DNA of 64,000 bases from Taudactylus pleione (GCA_031769625.1 JAUIMM010000484.1:2666001-2730000), one strand, 5' to 3'; shown: positions 1-11,489, counted from the stretch's first letter. Notes: generated by a model from the letters alone, not told the origin. Numbers and translations: made by a program.

Positions 1-841
1 TAGGAGACCTGGAATAATAATAATGGTGGTAGACAGAACACGATTAGTAATACTCACATTAATATAGGTGCAATATGTAGTAGGAGCATAGCTGAGAAGG
101 GAGCTTCCCATAGGTGTCCCCACTCCAGTGGTAGCTGTTTGGGGCAGTAATTGCAGTAATAAGCTGAGCACCCTGTGGAATTTCACTCTAGCACATGTAC
201 TCTGTCAATTTAAGTTAAATGCTCAGAATATATAATACAATCTCCTCTATTGACTAATAACAATGATTTAAAGGAAATAAAAGTCAGATCCTAGGTGCTA
301 TACATAAATAAAGCAGTGCCAAAGCAGCTACCCCTTAATGTCAGATAGTGCATCACCGAAGCATTCTACTTCCCCAATGGGACCTCAATGCCGCTGTTTG
401 CTGTTTTTCTCTTCACTTCAGTATTCCTCCGCAGGCTGGCCATACCCCACATGCACAGTTCAGTACAGGCAGGGGGCGCTATTACATGTACTTTCTTCAG
501 GCGCTGTGGTTCCACGCTACTCCTCTTTTACTGTAACACGTACATGAGGCTGGAGCATGTAGGATATTGGGAGGAAAAGATAATATGAGAGAAGTAGATA
601 GCTGTAATGTGTTAGGAGGATTCTGAAGTTACATTATTACTCTCTTCCACCTGCGTGTAGTCAGATAGGCCTGTAGTTTAGCTGCATCCCCATTTTATAG
701 CGACAGTTCCCCCAGCAGTATGTGGCCCTCATGAGCTAGGCGAACATGTCGGTGCATTTCCGCATTAAACTATCACTAATCTTTCATTTATAAATAAGTA
801 TTCAGTATTACCATACATAGAAGAATAATTTATCACCACAG
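1..841. other. No gene recognised
   Basis: I see no conserved protein, RNA gene or repeat structure here. The short open frames between 338 and 588 overlap one another in three frames and look like chance. The last ~60 bases form an AT-rich stretch ending in a good splice-acceptor context (atcaccacag) that leads into the exon-like piece at 842. Confidence 0.4.
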
Positions 842-962
842 GACGAGCGCAGAGATAATCCAGCAAAGAGGAGAAGACTGGGCATCAGTGGAAAGGAAGA
901 CCAAGGCTGACAGCTTGCTAGACCAACACCAGAGGAGGAAATGGCCTCTTATGAACTGCTGG
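842..962 (+). pseudogene. Possible Speedy/RINGO-like exon (upstream piece)
   Basis: This stretch is bounded by an acceptor-like tract (caccacag) and a donor (G/GTAAGG at 963). In one frame its end reads TPEEEMASYELL, which resembles the stretch just before the Speedy/RINGO domain (acidic residues, then aromatic-x-LL). That frame has a stop codon (TGA) earlier in the exon, and its phase does not match the next exon-like piece. A second frame is open throughout but resembles nothing I know. It may be part of a decayed Speedy copy, or an unrelated exon or chance. Speedy proteins bind and activate CDK1/CDK2. The call leans on the neighbours at 1533 and 2871. Confidence 0.3.
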
Positions 963-1532
963 GTAAGGCTTAATGCTTCACCATTGATTCAGACCACAAA
1001 CAACTCCTACTGTATAAAATACCCTACTGTTACAGTGACTTTACTAATCACCGCTGTACAGATGTAGGACTCCCCCTCATAACTGCACCCCACATCTCAG
1101 CCAGAGTGCCCAGGATTGGGTCTAGGGAAAGGTTTATCCTGTTCCTGGCCCTGTGGTCTGTGCAAATAGCATTCCCATGTGAGTGTTGTATCTACAGCAC
1201 ACAAGCATCATGCCCTATAAATCATGGTGGCAGAGAACGCCCATCCCAGCACAATATGATTTCACCTTTAATATGATAAAATACATTGTACAGTTTGGCC
1301 TAATATACCACATTACTACATTTATGACATAAGGGATAATTCTCTATGTGTAACTGTGTAGAATAATCAGTGTCCATTTCATCCAATGAGATTTTGTCAT
1401 TTTTGAGTAGTATATAAATAAAAGCTAATGTCTGATTGGATGCTTTGGGCAACACCAACACTTCTTCACAGTTACCTGCAGTGAAGTCTATATAAATATT
1501 GCCCACTGTATCATATAACATGACACCATTAG

Positions 1533-1572
1533 GTTCCTGGAATTACATTGCTGCAAGAAAGTGCCAGACAAG
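1533..1572 (+). pseudogene. Possible Speedy/RINGO-like exon (middle piece)
   Basis: The frame reads FLELHCCKKVPDK and stops at a splice donor (GACAAG/GTATTA), preceded by an AG at 1531-1532. In Speedy proteins the segment just before YLLAM has the pattern FL-x-x-D-x-C-x-x-x-x-DK, so both the residues and the exon end fit. The conserved Asp is replaced by His. Reading 10 bases further upstream in the same frame gives DTIR before FLELH, which also fits the family, but no acceptor lies there. The splice phase does not match the piece at 842. I infer a partial or decayed gene, not a proven one. Confidence 0.42.
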
Positions 1573-1739
1573 GTATTATTTTTACTGTTAAAAATGTGAG
1601 TCCCGGGGACCCCTCGCTTTAAATAATGTGGGTCCTACTTCACTGTTTCTGGGTCCCATTACATATTATGGGGGGTGAGGGCAGGAAGCAGTTGGGGTAG
1701 AGCTTGGGGACAAGGGAGAAGCTGAAGTAGAAGCTGAAG

Positions 1740-2515
1740 TAAAGGGGGCAAAGGTGAATAGCAACTGGGGCAGTACTAGGGGCATGGAGAGCTTAGGGGC
1801 AGGCAGTGCTGGGGGTAGGGAGGGAGCAAGGGGAGATGACAGCTGGGGCAGTACTGAGGGCAAGGAGTAGGTTAGGACAGGCAGTACTGGGTGTACAGAG
1901 GGGGCATTGGTAAATAACAGCTAGGGCAGTACTGGGGGACAAGGAGTGGGTTAGGAAAGGCAGTACTGGGTGTAGGGAGTGGGCATTGGTAAATAACAGC
2001 TGGAGAAGTACTGGGGGGCAAGGAGTGGGTTAGGCCAGGCAGTATTGGGTGTAGGGAGGGAGCATTGGTAAATAACAGCTAGGGCAGTACTGGGGGGCAA
2101 GGAGTGGGTTAGGACAGGCAGTACTGGGTGAAGGGAAGGGGCATTGGTAAATAACAGCTGGAGAAGTACTGCGGGGCAAGGAGTGGGTTAGGACAGGCAT
2201 TACTGGGTGTAGGAAAGGGGCATTGGTAAATAACAGCTGGGGCAGTACTGGGGGGCAAGGAGTGGGTTAGGACAGGCAGTACTGTGTGTACAGAGGGGGC
2301 ATTGGTAAATAACAGCTGGGGCAGTACTGGGGGGCAAGGAGTGGATTAGGAAGGGACGTACTGGGTGTATGGAGTCGGCATTGGTAAATAAAAGCTGGGG
2401 CAGTACTGACGGGCAAGGAGTGGGTTAGAACAGGCAGTACTGGGTGTAGGCAGTGGGCATTGGTAAATAACAGCTGGGGCAGTACTGGCGGGTAAGGAGG
2501 ATTTAACGGCAGGCA
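1740..2515. repeat. ~79-bp minisatellite array
   Basis: About nine degenerate direct copies of a G-rich ~79-bp unit. The phrase GGCATTGGTAAATAACAGCT recurs at roughly 1905, 1982, 2062, 2139, 2218, 2297, 2377 and 2456. The first copies (from ~1740) are more diverged. The open frame on the minus strand at its left edge is a by-product of the repeat. Confidence 0.85.
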
Positions 2516-2870
2516 GTGGGAAGGTGGTATGGTAGATTATAGAGAAGCTTAAAGTAGTAGAAGTAGCAGCTGCCCTCCCCCACCCATATTATTTCTGATC
2601 ACTTCTGTTATATATTAGATGCTCTTCACTGAGCATCAGCACTGCAGAGCCACTAGCCACAGTTAGATATCCTCTGCCCCCCCACCAGCCACAGCACCTG
2701 TCATGTATGTACCTGTCCTACTGCCAGGGCCTACCTCCTGTCAGGTGCTGGGGACATCCGGATGCATTAGTGACATTAGTGTGTAATAGGTGGGAAAATA
2801 GAACTACTAAGGTATGTACATACACCTGCGTTTCTCCATTCTGACTATATATCTGGTATTTCTATTCTAG

Positions 2871-2956
2871 TACTTGCTGGCAATGGTGTTGGTGTATTTC
2901 CAGAGAACCAGCCTGACTGTCAGCGTGTACACCTGGCTCAATTTTTACAGTGCACT
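2871..2956 (+). pseudogene. Speedy/RINGO-domain-like exon
   Basis: A clean exon: polypyrimidine tract plus TTCTATTCTAG before it, donor CT/GTAAGTAT after it. The single open frame begins YLLAMVLVYFQR and ends YTWLNFYSAL. This matches the heart of the Speedy/RINGO (Spy1) domain, whose family pattern is DK-YLLAM-x-x-x-YF-x-RA...Y-x-x-x-NFF-x-AL-YLAND. Members bind CDK1/2 and drive meiotic and mitotic progression. With the 1533-1572 piece (ending DK) the joined text would run directly into YLLAM, as in the family. The next expected exon (YLAND-x-EED) was not found downstream, so this is a partial gene, a gene with a distant exon, or a decayed duplicate. Confidence 0.6.
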
Positions 2957-3279
2957 GTAAGTATTTTCCCTTTGTGATTAGTCAGATACAGATGGAGATA
3001 GATCTCTGAAAAAATTATTAGACAAGTTATAAGTTATTTACTTACATAAATATTAGTTACTGTTTGTCCACATAATAAAGGAGACAGAGCCAAATGTAAA
3101 AGGATGTGATTTGTCGATATATGCAGTTAGATTTAAAGCAGAAATGTATTAATAAAAACCTATTCCAGGTTGATTTTGCCTTTAATAAAATTGCCGCTTT
3201 AAGTCTAGTGGCAAAATCAATGAAAAATCTGCACTTTTGACAAATTACATTTATACCAATGTGTTCAAATGATATAGCC
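2957..3279. other. No gene recognised
   Basis: AT-rich sequence after the donor at 2957. No conserved reading frame or repeat structure was recognised. Confidence 0.35.
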
Positions 3280-3600
3280 CACATTACACAGAAACTATGA
3301 GTGAGAAACATTCCAGAGCTTCTGCATGATAGTCAGTGTGTTGCCTATAAGAGCCTATGGGCTTCTTCACACAGAAATCCTCGTAGAGGGAACAAAAGGA
3401 CGATTCCACAAGCTCAGGCCTCCGGTCGCACATGCGCAATAGGATTCGTGGGTCATAAACCCAGAAATCAGAACTTTGCCAGGACAGCTGTACATCAGAA
3501 GAGCTGGGAGGTAAGTAATGATGCATAGCGGTGTTACTAAATGACAGGGAACGTGATGTATCACATAGTATATGCAATACTTGGTACATTCCATCCTATG
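3280..3600. repeat. Degenerate copy of the 5.0-kb hairpin MITE
   Basis: Phrases shared with the element at 5026-5448 occur in the same order: a stretch like 'gcctatgggctt', then 'catgcgca', then a hairpin with 'ggtcataaacccagaa' (compare 'gggtgttaaacccggaa'). Termini are not clear, so this is an old or truncated copy. Confidence 0.5.
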
Positions 3601-3602
3601 AG

Positions 3603-4043
3603 AGATGTATCAAACCTTCTAAAGACAGTAGGGGCAAAATTGTGGTGGGTTCTAAACCCCAGCGGTTTGGTAGCGGTTTTGTTATCCACAAATTTGCTAA
3701 GACCAAAACCGCCGCAAAAAAATGCAGTCAAAACACATTTTAGAATAGACTAGAATGGGGCTAGGGCTACAATTACTAGTCAGCGGTTTTGGTGTCATTT
3801 AGAACCGCTGTCAAACCACCACTAAACCACCAGGGTTTAGAACCCACCACCAAACCGCTGGGGTTTAGAACCTATCGCTTAGTAAATTTTGCCCCTAGGA
3901 GTCCAGAAGTGGACAAGTTGCCCATAGCAATCAATCAGCCTGTACCTATCATTTTATGGAGTGTACTTGATAAATGCTAGCTAGAAGCTGATTTGTTGTT
4001 ATAGACCTCCACTTCTACACCCTTTAGAAGATTTAATAAATAG
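3603..4043. mobile_element. Palindromic MITE (TTGCCCATAGC family), interrupted
   Basis: The ends are inverted: TGTATCAAACCTTCTAAAG near 3605 pairs with CTTTAGAAGATTTAATAAA near 4021-4039. The arms carry TTGCCCATAGCAATCAATCAG. The left arm is interrupted by the TA-flanked element at 3631-3895. The same family occurs at 42381 inside the giant Tc1-like element. Confidence 0.65.
3631..3895. mobile_element. Nested TA-flanked palindromic MITE
   Basis: The terminal repeats are GGGGCAAAATT and AATTTTGCCCC, each immediately flanked by TA (3629-3630 and 3896-3897). The body is an imperfect palindrome built of AACCGCTGGGGTTTAGAAC-like blocks. TA duplication is typical of Tc1/mariner-mobilised MITEs. 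It has no coding capacity. Confidence 0.7.
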
Positions 4044-4554
4044 GAGAATGATTTCTTCCCTTCTCTCCCCAATTTGCTGTATAAGAAAATCACATAGCTG
4101 TCAGCACACCGGGCAGCATACTGGGTCATATGTATCACTGTGAGGCTGTCCACGGCCGTACCTCTCATGTTTATCACTGTTTATCATGGCAGTAATGATG
4201 TTCTTATCACACTGACTCCTCACTCATTCATCACAGTGACAGCTGAGCAATACCCAGCCGCTATGGAGACAGAATCCAGAACTGTAATAGTTACTGACCG
4301 ATGAAGAGGCCCCTATTCTTCTCTGAGCATGTACTGGGCCTGCATGTATAAATATATCCTCATACATCTAGCTTCAATAGCTGCTACATTGTAGCACTTA
4401 ACACACAGGTATACAAGTGTCACATTTAATCAGCACAGTCTATAGTCCTAGTTGCACCTGTCAGCAAAAAAAAGATGAAAAAAAGACGCCTGTCACATGC
4501 AGAGTCTCATTTGACCTGGCGCGTTAAGAGGGCTTTTTACCACAACTAGAGCAA

Positions 4555-4830
4555 AGATGTATAAGAACTCATATGTAACAAGAGATGGACCCCCATTCTC
4601 CTCTGAGCATGTGCTGGGACTGGTGCATGCGTATAACTAGAGATGTGCGCCAGGCTCCTGTTCTTCTCTGAGCATGTGCTGGTGCCCGGTGCATGCCTGC
4701 AACTAGAGATATGTGCAGACCACCTTTCTACTCTGAGCATGTGCTGATGTATGCCTGTAACTAGAGATGTATGGAGACCCCTGTTCTCCTCTGAGAATGT
4801 GCTAGGCCTGGTGTATGCCTGTAACTGGAA
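4555..4830. repeat. ~70-bp minisatellite, ~4 copies
   Basis: Direct repeats containing CTCTGAGCATGTGCTGG and TGTAACTAGAGATGT recur about every 70 bases. A related single copy lies near 4310-4360. Confidence 0.75.
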
Positions 4831-5025
4831 GTCAGATTTTTTTTCAAGTTTTTAAATTATGAAAATATGTGGTAGATATAACTTATGTTATATTATATTA
4901 CAGTATATCTAACACCTCTTCCCAGAAAATACCATTTATTTCTGGGGGAGATATAATGACCCCGTTATTTTTATAAAGGTCCAGCCAGAAACAAATATCG
5001 ACATTTCAGAGACTTGATAAAAGAG

Positions 5026-5448
5026 TTAAGGGGGAGATGTATCATCGGCGAAAATGCGGTAAAACCCCCAAAAATGCAGTTCTCTGGGGTTTTACCGGAT
5101 TCCCTGTATGTATTAAGCAGCAGAATGCGCTGCATTCTGCTGCTTCGCGTTGCTAGGTACCAAATAGAAGCCTATGGGCTTTTTAGCGCGACGCTCGGGG
5201 CTGGGAGGGATCCGAATGGATCCCTCCCATGAGCCCCCGCGGCCTTCTGCGCATGCGCAGAAGGACTTCTGGGTGTTAAACCCGGAAGTCCCTCTGCCTG
5301 GCAGCATCGCAAAGGACAGCTCTCATCGAGAGAGCTGTTCTTTGCGATATTCTTGGTACATACCGCGGTAATTAACCGCGGTATGTACGCGAAGTCGGGG
5401 GGGGATATACCGCATCGGCGATGTCGCCGATGATACATCTCCCCTAAG
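5026..5448. mobile_element. Hairpin-chain MITE (Harbinger- or piggyBac-like ends)
   Basis: The ends are inverted: TAAGGGGGAGATGTATCATC at the left and GATGATACATCTCCCCTAA at the right, flanked by TAA (a PIF/Harbinger-like 3-bp target) or, at the left only, TTAA. The interior is a series of distinct near-perfect hairpins: GGTAAAACCCC/GGGGTTTTACC, AAGCAGCAGAATGC/GCATTCTGCTGCTT, GGGAGGGATCC/GGATCCCTCCC, TCGCAAAGGACAGCTCTC/GAGAGCTGTTCTTTGCGA and GTACATACCGCGGT/ACCGCGGTATGTAC. The element sits inside an older palindrome (GAGACT/AGTCTC flanks). No coding capacity. Confidence 0.75.
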
Positions 5449-5622
5449 TCTCTGAAACGTCGATATCCACATTGCAGTGAGAGAGTCTTTTTATTTTCGT
5501 TTGGAAGCAGGGAGTGCCATCCACTGTTCTATTTGCATATTTCCATCTTGAGAAAGGCACCGGGCGACGTTGCCATTAATACATTAGGAGTGCCGAGCAT
5601 TGTGGTGATATATAAAGGTGTA

Positions 5623-5624
<2 letters not shown>

Positions 5625-5660
<36 letters not shown>

Positions 5661-5670
5661 TCTATATATA
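5625..5670. repeat. (TA)n microsatellite
   Basis: An uninterrupted TA run followed by a second short TA tract. Confidence 0.95.
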
Positions 5671-6661
5671 TGTAATATGTTAACAAATTACAACAACATA
5701 GTTACCTTCATGCTGAGTGTATGCAAATGGCTTGTCTCTCTCCCTCTCGTCAGCTGGACCACTAAGAGGAGGACTCGGAGTTGGGGGGTCGGGGATGCCA
5801 CAAGAGGGGGAGGGTTGACAAACTGTCACATGTACTACTAACTAGTAAGGGCCCTGTATATGCCCAGTGTTTGACTTGATTTTCACCCATGTCGGGCAGC
5901 CGCTGTCTGGATTCCAATCGCCGGACTTGCGTCCGGCGGTAAATCACACCGATTCTGGATCTAGTGTATGCATAAAGCAAGCATATGCACTCTTATTGGT
6001 CAAAGCTTTACTGGGGAGATTATTTTTTTGAATATATGTATACAGTAGTGCACTATGCAAAATGTACTTTTCCACAAATGTAATCATTGTTTGCAAAACA
6101 GTATTAGAAACCACTAATTTATCTTTTAACAGCAACAATTACACACATATATTTTACGTGTTTTTTTTGTTTATTTGTTAATCTCTTGCATTTTGTCACT
6201 ACCACTCCCCTGCTGCCTGACATTACTGGTTCATTAGTCTTATTTCTGTCCATGTCTAAAAGGGAGCTTTTCTACCATAATTCTGTAAGTGTTCCTCTTT
6301 AGCTACTTGAAATGTCCTGGTCATTAAATTTTGAAACAGACATATTTTTAGCCACATTCTTGTTTTTATTGGTCTTGTGCAATATAGTATTATTTTTCTT
6401 ACAGTACTTCTGTATTCATCTTGCTACCTAGCAACAAGACAAGGATTTAAAGTAGTACACAGCTGCCCACTCACTTAGGTTTCTGCTGTGGTAAGTTATT
6501 CCCCCCCTCCCCCACTGGCTGATGCATCTTCTGCATCTTCTGAAAAGTAAAAATGGGATAAAGCAACCAGTAAAATAAATGGCAAATCCATTGAAGCTGC
6601 ATTTTTCAAAAGTCCAATGCTAACTTTGAAATGATACCACAGAAAAACAATACATATACAT
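5671..6661. other. No gene; fragment of a GC-rich dispersed repeat
   Basis: At 5880-5960 the motif CCATGTCGGGCA...CCGCTGT...GGATTCCAA occurs, which is repeated at 13630-13700. It is probably the end of a shared transposon family. The rest is AT-rich with no recognised gene. Confidence 0.45.
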
Positions 6662-8156
6662 AGGGCCATGTTCAATATGGGGCGTTGAAAGTCCGATGAC
6701 GTCTTTTTCGCCTATTTCCAATATCCCCGTGTTCAATTTCATTGTCTTTTCGCCGGTGCGAAAAGTCAATGTAAAAAAACGGGGATCATTTTTTGCTTGC
6801 CTTTAGCAGGCGAAAAAAAGTGCAGAATTGGGGTTTAGGGTGCAGGCTTAAAAGAAAATAGCCTGCACCCCTGGGAATGGTCCCTAAAAATTATCTGTGT
6901 TAAAAAAAAGTTTTAAAAAAAAATCGGGACACCCCGAAATATTAATAAAAATTTTTGGGTTTAAAAAAAAAAATAAAGGAACACACTTCTAAATTAGCGG
7001 ATTTGAGTCCAGAGGGGTTCCCTTATATGCGGCACGTGTTTTCTTCATTGCGGGAGTAGCGGCAGGTGCATTTTTGCAGAATTTTAAAAAATAATTTCTG
7101 GAACTTATAAATATGCTTGCACCCATTTTCAATTACCCCAAATTTGATGGCCATAGTTATTTTTCCCAAAAAAACCCTTCTAAATGCTCTTCTGCATCAT
7201 CTTCTTCAAAGCCGTATCAATGCACCTAAACACACACACTTAAGTGCCTGATCAGAATATGGAGATATCAAACTTATTTCCCAATCTAGGCTGCAGCTTT
7301 TTAATAGAGGTAATTGCCACACCTCTTAGCAGTAAGAGCCGAAAAAGAGAATAATAAATAGCGCTGCTGATTGGAGACCCTTTACCTTAATAATAATAAA
7401 TACAATTTAATGTCACATACAAATGGCCATATATGAGCACACAAAAATACAACACAATTTACATAACCGACAGTATATAAAATTGTTAAAATATCAGGTT
7501 AATATCTGAGCATATAATTATAGAGCTGCCACAAGATATAGCAGGCCGCCAACATCTCCACATATGTTGCTGTATTGTGGAAGTGAATAATATACATATA
7601 AATAATATACATAAAACCGCCCAACAGACCACTGGGCGTTCCTCTGGCTTATGTCCCAGAAAAATAACGCTTCAAGGTTCCAAGTGTATTTTAATCTGTA
7701 CCCTTTTTATTGGGTCAAGGACTAATTGTATAGCAGTACTTTTTGTCCTTGAAGGTTGAGAGAGACTTGTATGTGACATTAAATTGTATTTATTATTATT
7801 AAGCTAAAGGGTCTCCAATCAGCAGCGCTTTTTATTATTCTCTTTTTCGGCATTTATGCACCTGCCGTGGCTATTTAAAAACCTGACTTTCTTCTGCAGG
7901 CAAAAACGGGGGTACCCTTAGTGATCCCCCATGTCTGGACATCTTTTGGGGGGTCCTAGGATTATTTCCCGAAAATTCTATTTTTTTTTGCCGATCCAAG
8001 TTTTGCCGGTTTACGATTTCGACTACTTTGAAATTGAATACGGGGAATAGTGGGCACGCGCGCAATACTTTTCCGCCTGGAAAACAGGCAAAGGAGGCGA
8101 AAGTGAAGCAGGCGAAAAAAGTCTGGACTTTTTGCCTCAAATTGAATACGGGCCTT
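6662..8156. mobile_element. Long palindromic non-autonomous DNA transposon, interrupted
   Basis: Imperfect inverted ends: GGGCCATGTTCAAT at 6664 and ATTGAATACGGGCC at about 8141-8154. Internal arms repeat TTTTCGCC-type blocks in inverse orientation (for example GACGTCTTTTTCGCC left, GGCGAAAAAAGTC right). The middle carries a second inverted-repeat structure (7338-7852). No transposase frame is present. Confidence 0.6.
7338..7852. mobile_element. Nested element with ~85-bp inverted arms
   Basis: The left arm 7338-7423 and right arm 7766-7852 are reverse complements with only a few mismatches (both include GCGCTGCTGATTGGAGACCC in one orientation). The ~340-bp spacer holds a short open frame with no recognisable domain. 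Confidence 0.75.
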
Positions 8157-9198
8157 TATATGCTTTAAAATCATCATCATCATCAAACAAAAACCTTACT
8201 GGTAATCATGAAAAAGTGAAATTAAGAGTTTTAATAGAAATTGCTAGTAAGATATTAGTACATTAAATATAATTAATTCTATAAAACGGAATTTAATGTT
8301 AATATGCATTGTTAGCTGTAATGTCAGTGTCACCACTGAGAATATATATTGTGGTGCAGAAAAGATGTACACATAATCGTGCCAGTATAGCATTCAAATT
8401 GTTGCCATGAGAACACACATGTATGTACTGTAGGCATACAAATAAAAGTAGCATGTAATTAGTGTAAAACTACTGAAAAGACAATTATCTCAACAAGCTC
8501 CATTAATTCTTTGCAGCATTGTAATGTACGTATATAAGACTATCTATCTATCTATCTTAAGAATTGATGTACCTAGGGAAGCTCGTGACACAAAATTGGA
8601 GATTGGTTTGAAATTAGTATAGCTAATTTACAGCATGTGATTCTTTTCAGCCCCTGCAATGCTTCATGCATGTCATATTAATATTATCACCACAGACCAG
8701 GGAAGGACTGGGGCTGTAGATCAGCCCTGGCAGTCTGCCCTGTGTGCGCACCTTAGGCACAGGCGCTCTCGAAGGGGCGTGGTTAAATTTCAAGGGGCAT
8801 GCCATGAGTCATGGGGGCCTGGCCTTGCATCACGCCCCCATCTCTTCCCGGCTCATCACTGCTGCCACCCCTTCCCTCTCCCTGAGCGCTTATCATGTAT
8901 TCGGCGGCATGGGGTGGAGGCATTTCCATCCTCCTCGAGCTGGCACTCTGGCCCATCTGCATTTGCCAGATGTGCCTGTTGGCCAGTCTGGACCTGCCAC
9001 AGACTAATTATTGTCTTCTATGTAAAGATTTTTTTTTTGTTTTATAGGGGATGACTCCTTCAGATCCAGCTATTAGAGTCTAAATATCCAATTCATTTTA
9101 AGGGAAGACAGATTAAAAGTTTATGTTTAAATATTATCTACTTTATACATAAAAGAGTGCCCCACGTAGGAATCACTTGCTAATTTCAAACCAATCTT
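8157..9198. other. No gene recognised
   Basis: Contains a short TATC microsatellite (~8541-8556) and a GC-richer block at 8700-9000 that resembles a decayed transposon fragment but has no frame or ends I can assign. Confidence 0.4.
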
Positions 9199-9242
9199 GA
9201 GTACTCGTTATTCGATTCCTGCGAGTCGAATAACAAGTACTC
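9199..9242. repeat. Short inverted repeat
   Basis: GAGTACTCGTTATTCGA pairs with TCGAATAACAAGTACTC at one mismatch around a 10-nt loop. It could be a transposon end or an intrinsic hairpin. Confidence 0.7.
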
Positions 9243-9244
9243 TG

Positions 9245-9410
9245 TACTTACTGAGTGGTATAATGTGTTGTAAAGGGCATTACTGTATAGTGTAATGGGC
9301 ATTACTGTGTGGTATAATGTATAAGGTACACTATTACTGCGTGGCATAATTTGTATAAGGGGTACTACAGTGTGGCATAACCTGAATGGGTTGCTATAAA
9401 ATATTGTATA
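9245..9410. repeat. Degenerate ~40-bp tandem repeat
   Basis: Imperfect repeats of GTGTGGTATAATGT plus GGGCATTACTGT-like phrases, about four copies. Confidence 0.6.
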
Positions 9411-10199
9411 TCACTGCGCTTTGTTTTTTAGCTGCTCATTAAAATAAATAGTATAGAATAAAAGGGGGTTATGAGCGCTATCTATAATATAATGTAAATA
9501 AATTAGTGGCACCTGTAAGAAAAATGTTTGTTAATCAGTAAAACATATGTTTATAGCTCCTTTGAGGAGAATATGAGATGAAGTCCGTTTAGAATCGCTA
9601 TTGCTGTAATGCTACTTGCCCTGACTGTCCCTACTTTGTCCCTCCAAGGGGTACTCCTTGCGGGTCAGGTCAGGTCCGGGCTGAGATGCTAGTTGGTGGA
9701 GCTGAGCCTGGCCTTGGCTCTAGTTCCACGGGTGCTGCTGGTGTCTGGCCGGAGGTGGCCGTGGGTGATGACGTCAGCAAGAAGTAGCGGGCAATGCGAA
9801 CGGCTGTGATGTGCGGAAATTTGTAAGAAAGCTGAAGACAAGGCATCCGGCCACAGTCACACTGAAGGCGGTGACAGCAGCACTGGGGAAGACTCTGCAT
9901 ACAGCAATCCGGCCACGTTACGAATTCTGCGGATGCCAAACTAGAACCACTCCAGAACTATTCTCTCCAGCATAGTTTTTTTCTGGGGTTGTTTAAACTC
10001 TGGTGTTCAGTTTCCTTGACAGCAGCACAGCCTTACTCACATTTCCATCTGCAGTGTTTCTACGTAGAGTCCTCATACCAGCTAAGTACTCTGTTGCTTT
10101 CATGGTGGGAACCAACTGCACTGGGTTGCAACCTGGGCCCTCACTAAGTAAAGTCTACTGTATATCCTCTTGTGGGGATTCCTGGTAAAGTACAGTGGA
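9411..10199. other. No gene recognised; possibly decayed 5' part of a Gypsy element
   Basis: No frame is interpretable. Because a gag remnant follows at 10200 on the same strand, part of this stretch may be the decayed 5' region of that element, but I find no matching 5' LTR. Confidence 0.35.
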
Positions 10200-10660
10200 G
10201 GTCTTAGACTCCATGGCAGGATATTAGGTTACACCAGGACTCTACAGCATTCATTAATGCCTTCTGGAATATCTTTGACAAACCAGGAAGAGTAGCATCT
10301 GCAGCATAGTACATCCTTCTGCATCCACCAAGGTTCCTTCACAATGGGAGAGAATGTCTTCCAATTCTAGACTCTGGAATGACAAAGCCTTCCTAGCCAT
10401 CTTCTGGAAGAGATTGTTGTCAGACCACATCAAGGATGCCTTAGCATCCAGATACTTTCCACAGTCACTAGATAGTACGATTGATGCTTGATCAGGTGTG
10501 ACATACAGCTGACCAAAAGGGCAGCTGAGAGAGGAGGGTTCCAGTACCTGTCACTGAAACAGCCACCCCAGTACTAACCACCTCATTACCAATACAAGAT
10601 ACCCATGCAGCTGAGTGAAGCATGTCTTACCCAGCAGGAGTGACAGTGCCGCGTTAATTC
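10200..10660 (+). pseudogene. Gypsy (Ty3) gag remnant
   Basis: Conceptual translation in shifting frames gives pieces with the pattern of Ty3/Gypsy Gag: NAFWNIFDKPGRVASAA (capsid region, like F-x-x-x-FD-x-PGR-x-x-SAA), then LWND-like and IKDALAS (like D-x-x-KDEL), then PMQLSEA (like the conserved EPMQLG motif before the zinc knuckle). Stops and frameshifts break it throughout. Gag would form the intracellular particle that packages element RNA. It belongs with the integrase remnant and LTR downstream on the same strand. Confidence 0.6.
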
Positions 10661-10779
10661 ACTCTGATAACCTGCTAGAGAAATACACCAAGAACTCAGG
10701 AAAAAGCCATGCTTAGTCAGGACCAGGGAGGCAGGACTAGGTAACTATTGAGTAAAAGCCTTCCCTGAACCTAAACTCT

Positions 10780-11230
10780 TCTTGGTACCCATCACCATCA
10801 GTACCCTTCAAGGGCATACACTCAACCCAACACGGAATTGTCACAAATCTTCATTCAGGACATATCACAATTCCATGTTTTCCCCAGGAACATCACATCA
10901 GATAGGGGTACCCATTTCCCATACCTGTTCTGGATGTAATTTTGCAAACAGGTATAGAACTGAACTTTTCCTCAGCTTATCACCCTCATTCTAATGATCA
11001 TACTGAGAGAATGAACCAGGAATTCGAGACCTTGCATGGTCTTAGGCATCCAGGAGAGCTAGGTAGACTCTCTCCCACAATCTGCACTACCACTTGAGTA
11101 TAGGCTCCACACCATTTTTTGCTCTCCATGGGTACCACCTCCAACTTCCCAAACCTTCTGTCATCTCTGCATTGAAAGTACCAGCAGTGGACAATGGGCC
11201 TGTTTCAGAGATGTATGCAAGCCTGCTGGC
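10780..11230 (+). pseudogene. Gypsy (Ty3) integrase remnant
   Basis: Pieces of a retroviral-type integrase core are legible across frames: SDRGTHFPYLFW (like SDRG-x-QF-x-S-x-FW), FCKQ, then MNQEFETL (like TER-x-NQ-x-LE) and PFFALHGYHLQLP (like PF-x-x-x-YG-x-x-P). Frameshifts and stops abound, so it is dead. Gag is only ~120 bases upstream, so most of pol (protease, RT, RNase H) is deleted. Confidence 0.6.
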
Positions 11231-11489
11231 ATACGTAAATTGATGGCGGATGGACCCCACATGTGCAGAATGGGTCCTGTAAGATCATTTGCAGTGCCCT
11301 CTAAGCCACAGCCTGCTATGCTCCCATCTCTGTTTCCCTTGCTCAGGCCCCCCAAATGCTGCAGCATGTCAATCATTCTAAATTCAGGAAAAAGCAATGA
11401 AAGTCTGAGAATTGTTACCTGTGTGGGAGCATCTAAGTCACACAAAGTGTCCCTTGCCATGTGGCGCAAAATGGATCAGAGTATGAGAA

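Noticed and set aside
8659..9054. 131-codon frame
   Set aside because: Overlaps another frame, has no recognisable domain and lies in a decayed repeat.
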